Origin: Solemya velum gill symbiont
Lineage (GTDB): Bacteria > Pseudomonadota > Gammaproteobacteria > Chromatiales > Chromatiaceae
DNA length: 64,000 nucleotides
Direction: 5' to 3'
Assembly: GCF_000787395.1 (NCBI RefSeq)
Contig: NZ_JRAA01000002.1
Coordinates: 248,001 to 312,000 of the forward strand
Under the pieces are notes generated by a model, which had not been told where the DNA came from, searched no databases, and worked only from the letters and a program-made list of their open reading frames with translations. The translations under genes were made by a program, and so were the position numbers. How positions within the stretch are numbered: position 1 is the stretch's first letter; each line of letters opens with the position of its first letter. This document shows positions 60,570-64,000 of this stretch, piece by piece.

Positions 60570-61201
60570 TTCACCTCGATCAGGTGATGACGCAGGGCGT
60601 AATGCGCCATTTCGACATCATTCTTCACGCCCAGTTTTTCGTAGAGTCGCTGCTTGTAGGTACTGACGGTTTTTTCGCTAATATTCATCTCTTCAGCAAT
60701 ATCCTTATTGCGTGAACCACGGGTCGCCAACAGTAACACCTGCATTTCGCGTGGAGAAATTGTGTCCAGCAGGGAATCACCACCATCGATTTTACTCAAT
60801 GCCAGGCGCTGGGCGATTTCAGTCGAGATATAGGGCAGTCCTGCACTGGCATTTCTGACCGCCGCACACAGTTCATCGATGGTACAGCGCTTGGAGAGAA
60901 AACCAATTGCACCGGCATCACGCGCCTGCAAAGGAAAGGGATCTGTTTCAACCGATGAGAGAATCACGACATTGCAGGTGTCGTATATGCGTTGCAACTT
61001 GCGGGTCGCCTCGATACCATCGAGCACAGGCATCTGGATATCCATCAGTACCACGTCCGGTTCAAGTTCCCCGTACACACGCACACCCTCTTCGCCATTT
61101 TCTGCCTGGCCAACTACCTCAATATCGGATGCCTGGGAAAGCAACTGGCTGAAACCGTTGCGAACCAGTTGATGGTCGTCTACGACGAGGACGCGTATCA
61201 T
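60566..61201 (-). CDS. uvrY: Response regulator UvrY/GacA
   Basis: NarL-type regulator, partner of the BarA/GacS kinase, controlling csrB/rsm small RNAs. Receiver with VVDDHQLVRNGFSQLL, phosphorylated Asp in VVLMDIQMPVLDG, and LuxR-type DNA-binding helix LATRGSRNKDIAEEMNISEKTVSTYKQRLYEKL. 211 residues. uvrY upstream of uvrC is the conserved gammaproteobacterial order. Confidence 0.95.
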   Translation of the reverse strand: MIRVLVVDDHQLVRNGFSQLLSQASDIEVVGQAENGEEGVRVYGELEPDVVLMDIQMPVLDGIEATRKLQRIYDTCNVVILSSVETDPFPLQARDAGAIGFLSKRCTIDELCAAVRNASAGLPYISTEIAQRLALSKIDGGDSLLDTISPREMQVLLLATRGSRNKDIAEEMNISEKTVSTYKQRLYEKLGVKNDVEMAHYALRHHLIEVK

Positions 61202-61334
61202 ATATGGTTATCCAACCTGAATTTGTTAATGTTTAGCTTATTAATGTTTCTCTGGCCGAACCAACAGGCAACCAGTGAACTCTTTATAGTTATCTGGTTC
61301 ACAGTGTAAGCGATAAACGGGATTTATCAAAACC

Positions 61335-61790
61335 ATGACAGCTACAAATCACATGCATCCGGGCCTCCCGAGAGTACTCGCTGCTTTCGGGTATGACCTT
61401 GTACTATTGTTTGGACTATTACTTCTTGCAACAACCCTTGTGACCTTCCCTGCGCAACTGATATTCGGCATTGATGTTATTGGCGATCATGCGACTGCAA
61501 AGTTCATCTTATGGGCTATTTGGTGCCTTGTCATTTTCGGCTTCTATCTCTGGTTCTGGACCCACGGCGGGCAGACTCTCGGTATGCGTGCATGGCGTAT
61601 CCGCGTGGTCGACAAGGAGAAACCTGAAGAAGGTATCAATTATGTAAAGGCCAGCTTACGACTCCTGATCGGCATTCTGTTTTTTGGTATCAGCAGCATC
61701 TGGATGCTGTTCAATCGCGAACGCGAGAGCCTGCATGACAGGGTTGCGCACACCACTCTTCTGCTGTTGCCGAAATCAGGTAATTCGTGA
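61335..61790 (+). CDS. RDD-family membrane protein
   Basis: A 151-residue protein with three helices; begins PRVLAAFGYDLVLLFGLLLL, has the GGQTLGMRAWRIRVVD segment and ends RESLHDRVAHT. Function of the RDD family is mixed (some are transporters). Its last 15 bp overlap the convergent relA. Confidence 0.9.
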   Translation: MTATNHMHPGLPRVLAAFGYDLVLLFGLLLLATTLVTFPAQLIFGIDVIGDHATAKFILWAIWCLVIFGFYLWFWTHGGQTLGMRAWRIRVVDKEKPEEGINYVKASLRLLIGILFFGISSIWMLFNRERESLHDRVAHTTLLLLPKSGNS

Positions 61791-63992
61791 CACTTCCACG
61801 ACATCCGGCAGCTGCGCCAGCTTATCGATAATCCGGCTAAGTTGCCCGACATTATCAATCTGCAGGGAGAAACGCATAATCGCTTTTTGATGCCTCCTGT
61901 CCGAGTGACTATTGATGCCGGTGACATCAATCTCCTCGTTGGAAAAGAGTGACGTCACATCACGCATCAGGCCCTTGCGATCGAGAGCAACCACCCGCAC
62001 ATCAACCTCGAATGCTGCATCCTCTCCTTCATCACCCCAGCGCACATCGACAAGACGTGCACGATCATCCTCTTTCATGTGGCGCACAACTGAACAGTCG
62101 CTACGGTGCACGGTAACCCCGCGTCCACGCGTGATGTACCCGATGATGGAATCCGAGGGTACCGGCTTGCAGCACTTGCCAAGATGCGTCATCAGGTCAT
62201 CGATTCCATCGACGGTAATGTCTGCACTTGCACCGTGTGTTGATTTTCCACGTTGCTGACGTTTCTTAACTGTCTTTTTGGGTTTCTTCTCGCGTTCCTC
62301 TCGATGGCGCCAGCCAGCGATCTGTACGGGTGAAACGTCACCGCGTCCAATCGCAGCATAGAGATCATCCACCCCTTTCAGGTTAAATTCAGGAGCAATT
62401 TTTGCCAGCTCCGGACGTTCAAAACCGAGTCGCGTCAACTCTCGTTCAAGGCTCGCCTTACCCATCTCGACATGGCTGTCGAAATCCTGGTGCCGGTACC
62501 AGCTCTTGACGCGATTGCGCGCACGAGAGGTTTTGATATAGCCAAGGTGAGGACTCATCCAGTCACGTGACGGTCGCTCCTCCTTGTGAGTCAGAATATC
62601 GACAGTCTGGCCACTTTCAAGTGGCGTATTGAGAGGCACGATATGACCATCGATGCGTGCGCCACGGCAGCGATGGCCGACACTGGAGTGAATTGCGTAG
62701 GCAAAATCTACTGGAGTTGAGCCATTTGGCAACTCGATCACTTTGCCTTGCGGTGTCAGCACATAGACCTGGGTCTGTTCATAATCCTGGTGCACATCGC
62801 TGGCCAGAAGACTGCTCTCTTGTTCACTTTCGGGTTCGCGCTGCTCAAGCCACTGCCGCATCCAGCTGATGCGACGCTCGAGATCATCGCTGCTGCCTTT
62901 CTGTTCCTTGTAACGCCAGTGCGCGGCAACACCATGCTCGGCATGGGAGTGCATCTCATGCGTACGGATCTGGATCTCGAGTGGCTTCTCATCCGGGCCA
63001 ACGACAACCGTGTGAATCGACTGGTAGAGGTTGGCCTTGGGGGTCGCGATATAGTCGTCAAACTCCCGCGGAATATGTTTCCAGATGCTGTGCACAATAC
63101 CGAGTGCCGCATAACAGTCTGCAACGCTATCGACCAGTACTCGCACGGCTCGAACGTCGAAAATATGCTCGAAGCCCGACTGCTTGCGGTACATTTTCTT
63201 CCAGATACTGTAAAGATGCTTGGGACGCCCGCTGATGTCGGCACGAATGTCATTCTCGCTGAAAGCATCCTCCAGCATCGCGACTGCATGCTTGATGTAG
63301 GCGATGCGCTCATCGCGCCGCTCCTCAAGCTGCTTGGCAATCGAGCGGTATTGCTCAGGTTCAAGATATCTCAGCGACAGGTCCTCAAGCTCCCACTTGA
63401 GTTGCCACACGCCAAGGCGATTCGCCAGCGGCGCAAAGATATCCCGTGTATTACGGCTGAACTGGGACTGATAATTTTCATCGAGATGGGAGAGCCTGCG
63501 CATCAGGTGAACACGCTCGGCAAGCAAGATCAGAACCGCACGTACATCAGATGAGATACCCAGCAGCATACGACGCAGGTTCTCACTGTGCTCCTCGCCC
63601 TTCTCTTCACGGCCAGTGAGCACACCGGGAGAGAGCTGCTGGATCAGCAGAAGATCCTTGACCAGGCCTGCTACCATGGCACCAAAAATCGCTTCAATCT
63701 CTTCCTGTGTTTTCAGATCATTGCCGACAATACGATAGAGCAGCGCTGCGCTCACTGTCTCGTCATCCATCTCCAGCTGAACCAGAAGGTCAGCCACTTG
63801 CATGGCATAGAGTGAGAGCTGTTCACCGGTTCTGTCCTGGAGCTCTGCGAGCAGTTCGAAGCACAGCTCTACCGCATGAAGAAGCCCCTTGCGGGCTTTC
63901 TCATCTGTTGCCTTCGGCAAGCTGTCGCACCAGGCTTTTACTGCGGCCTGGTCCAGACGGTCATTCGGAAAACGTTTCGCCCTGCTGACCAT
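61776..63992 (-). CDS. relA: (p)ppGpp synthetase RelA
   Basis: Ribosome-bound stringent-response synthetase, 738 residues. The N-terminal HD hydrolase domain is degenerate (YRIVGNDLK where SpoT has a HDxxED motif), the synthetase domain is intact (GRPKHLYSIWKKM, FDVRAVRVLV, FDDYIATPKANLYQSIHTVV), followed by TGS, zinc-finger (GKCCKPVPSDSIIGYITRGRGVTVHR) and ACT domains. The ATG lies 8 bp from the window edge, so its promoter is outside. Confidence 0.96.
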   Translation of the reverse strand: MVSRAKRFPNDRLDQAAVKAWCDSLPKATDEKARKGLLHAVELCFELLAELQDRTGEQLSLYAMQVADLLVQLEMDDETVSAALLYRIVGNDLKTQEEIEAIFGAMVAGLVKDLLLIQQLSPGVLTGREEKGEEHSENLRRMLLGISSDVRAVLILLAERVHLMRRLSHLDENYQSQFSRNTRDIFAPLANRLGVWQLKWELEDLSLRYLEPEQYRSIAKQLEERRDERIAYIKHAVAMLEDAFSENDIRADISGRPKHLYSIWKKMYRKQSGFEHIFDVRAVRVLVDSVADCYAALGIVHSIWKHIPREFDDYIATPKANLYQSIHTVVVGPDEKPLEIQIRTHEMHSHAEHGVAAHWRYKEQKGSSDDLERRISWMRQWLEQREPESEQESSLLASDVHQDYEQTQVYVLTPQGKVIELPNGSTPVDFAYAIHSSVGHRCRGARIDGHIVPLNTPLESGQTVDILTHKEERPSRDWMSPHLGYIKTSRARNRVKSWYRHQDFDSHVEMGKASLERELTRLGFERPELAKIAPEFNLKGVDDLYAAIGRGDVSPVQIAGWRHREEREKKPKKTVKKRQQRGKSTHGASADITVDGIDDLMTHLGKCCKPVPSDSIIGYITRGRGVTVHRSDCSVVRHMKEDDRARLVDVRWGDEGEDAAFEVDVRVVALDRKGLMRDVTSLFSNEEIDVTGINSHSDRRHQKAIMRFSLQIDNVGQLSRIIDKLAQLPDVVEVSRIT

Positions 63993-64000
63993 GACTCAGT

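Overview
The window is a 64-kb stretch of a gammaproteobacterial chromosome with dense, mostly housekeeping gene content. The gene orders rlmE-ftsH-folP-glmM (with divergent yhbY), yajC-secD-secF, uvrY-uvrC-pgsA and radA/alr/dnaB, together with RelA and the two lytic transglycosylases, all fit Gammaproteobacteria. The tkt-gap-pgk-pyk-fba cluster is the carbon-metabolism arrangement often found in autotrophic or sulfur-oxidising members, but no RuBisCO, sulfur or methane gene lies in the window, so lifestyle stays an inference.

Layout. 1-6.4 kb: a secreted Tyr/Gln-rich protein (cut by the window edge), an RND efflux permease with a long added tail, its membrane-fusion partner and an SCP2-like protein. 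6.6-9.3 kb: a dynamin-type GTPase and nadA. 9.4-16.4 kb: the Calvin/glycolysis cluster, transcribed tkt to fba. 16.7-25.3 kb: a thioredoxin-fold protein, metK behind a SAM-II riboswitch and leader terminator, an SLC13 permease, the methylthioadenosine-salvage genes mtnA and mtaD, and a CNNM/CorC-type membrane protein. 25.3-35.4 kb: an accessory metal-uptake island (below). 35.5-45 kb: radA-alr-dnaB, mltB/mltF, a DUF4382 lipoprotein and a metallo-beta-lactamase-fold hydrolase. 45-64 kb: tadA, RNase AM, yciB-yciI-ppiC, glmM-folP-ftsH-rlmE, yhbY, secDF-yajC, pgsA-uvrC-udg-uvrY, an RDD protein and relA.

The island at 25.3-35.4 kb is the most unusual part. Two nearly identical small DUF2946-like genes, each behind the same conserved promoter/operator, precede two TonB-dependent receptors. 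The second receptor carries the CxxxM and HxM copper ligands of the OprC/NosA family. The first is frameshifted just before its last beta strand. Between them lies a tight six-gene operon: a His-rich membrane-anchored periplasmic protein, a NapH/NosR/CcoG-like 4Fe-4S membrane protein, a DsbD/CcdA-like membrane protein, and ExbB, ExbD and a TonB whose spacer is 56 consecutive Glu-Pro dipeptides. The simplest reading is a self-contained copper (or other transition metal) acquisition system coupling outer-membrane uptake to metal reduction or thiol redox in the periplasm.

Small dispersed elements are common: six copies of an ACCCCGGG palindrome, two GCTCCTACA-type repeats, a 25-bp perfect inverted repeat with a GGGGTCAGAGT core, and several intrinsic terminators. 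No tRNA, rRNA, CRISPR array, prophage or complete insertion sequence was seen.
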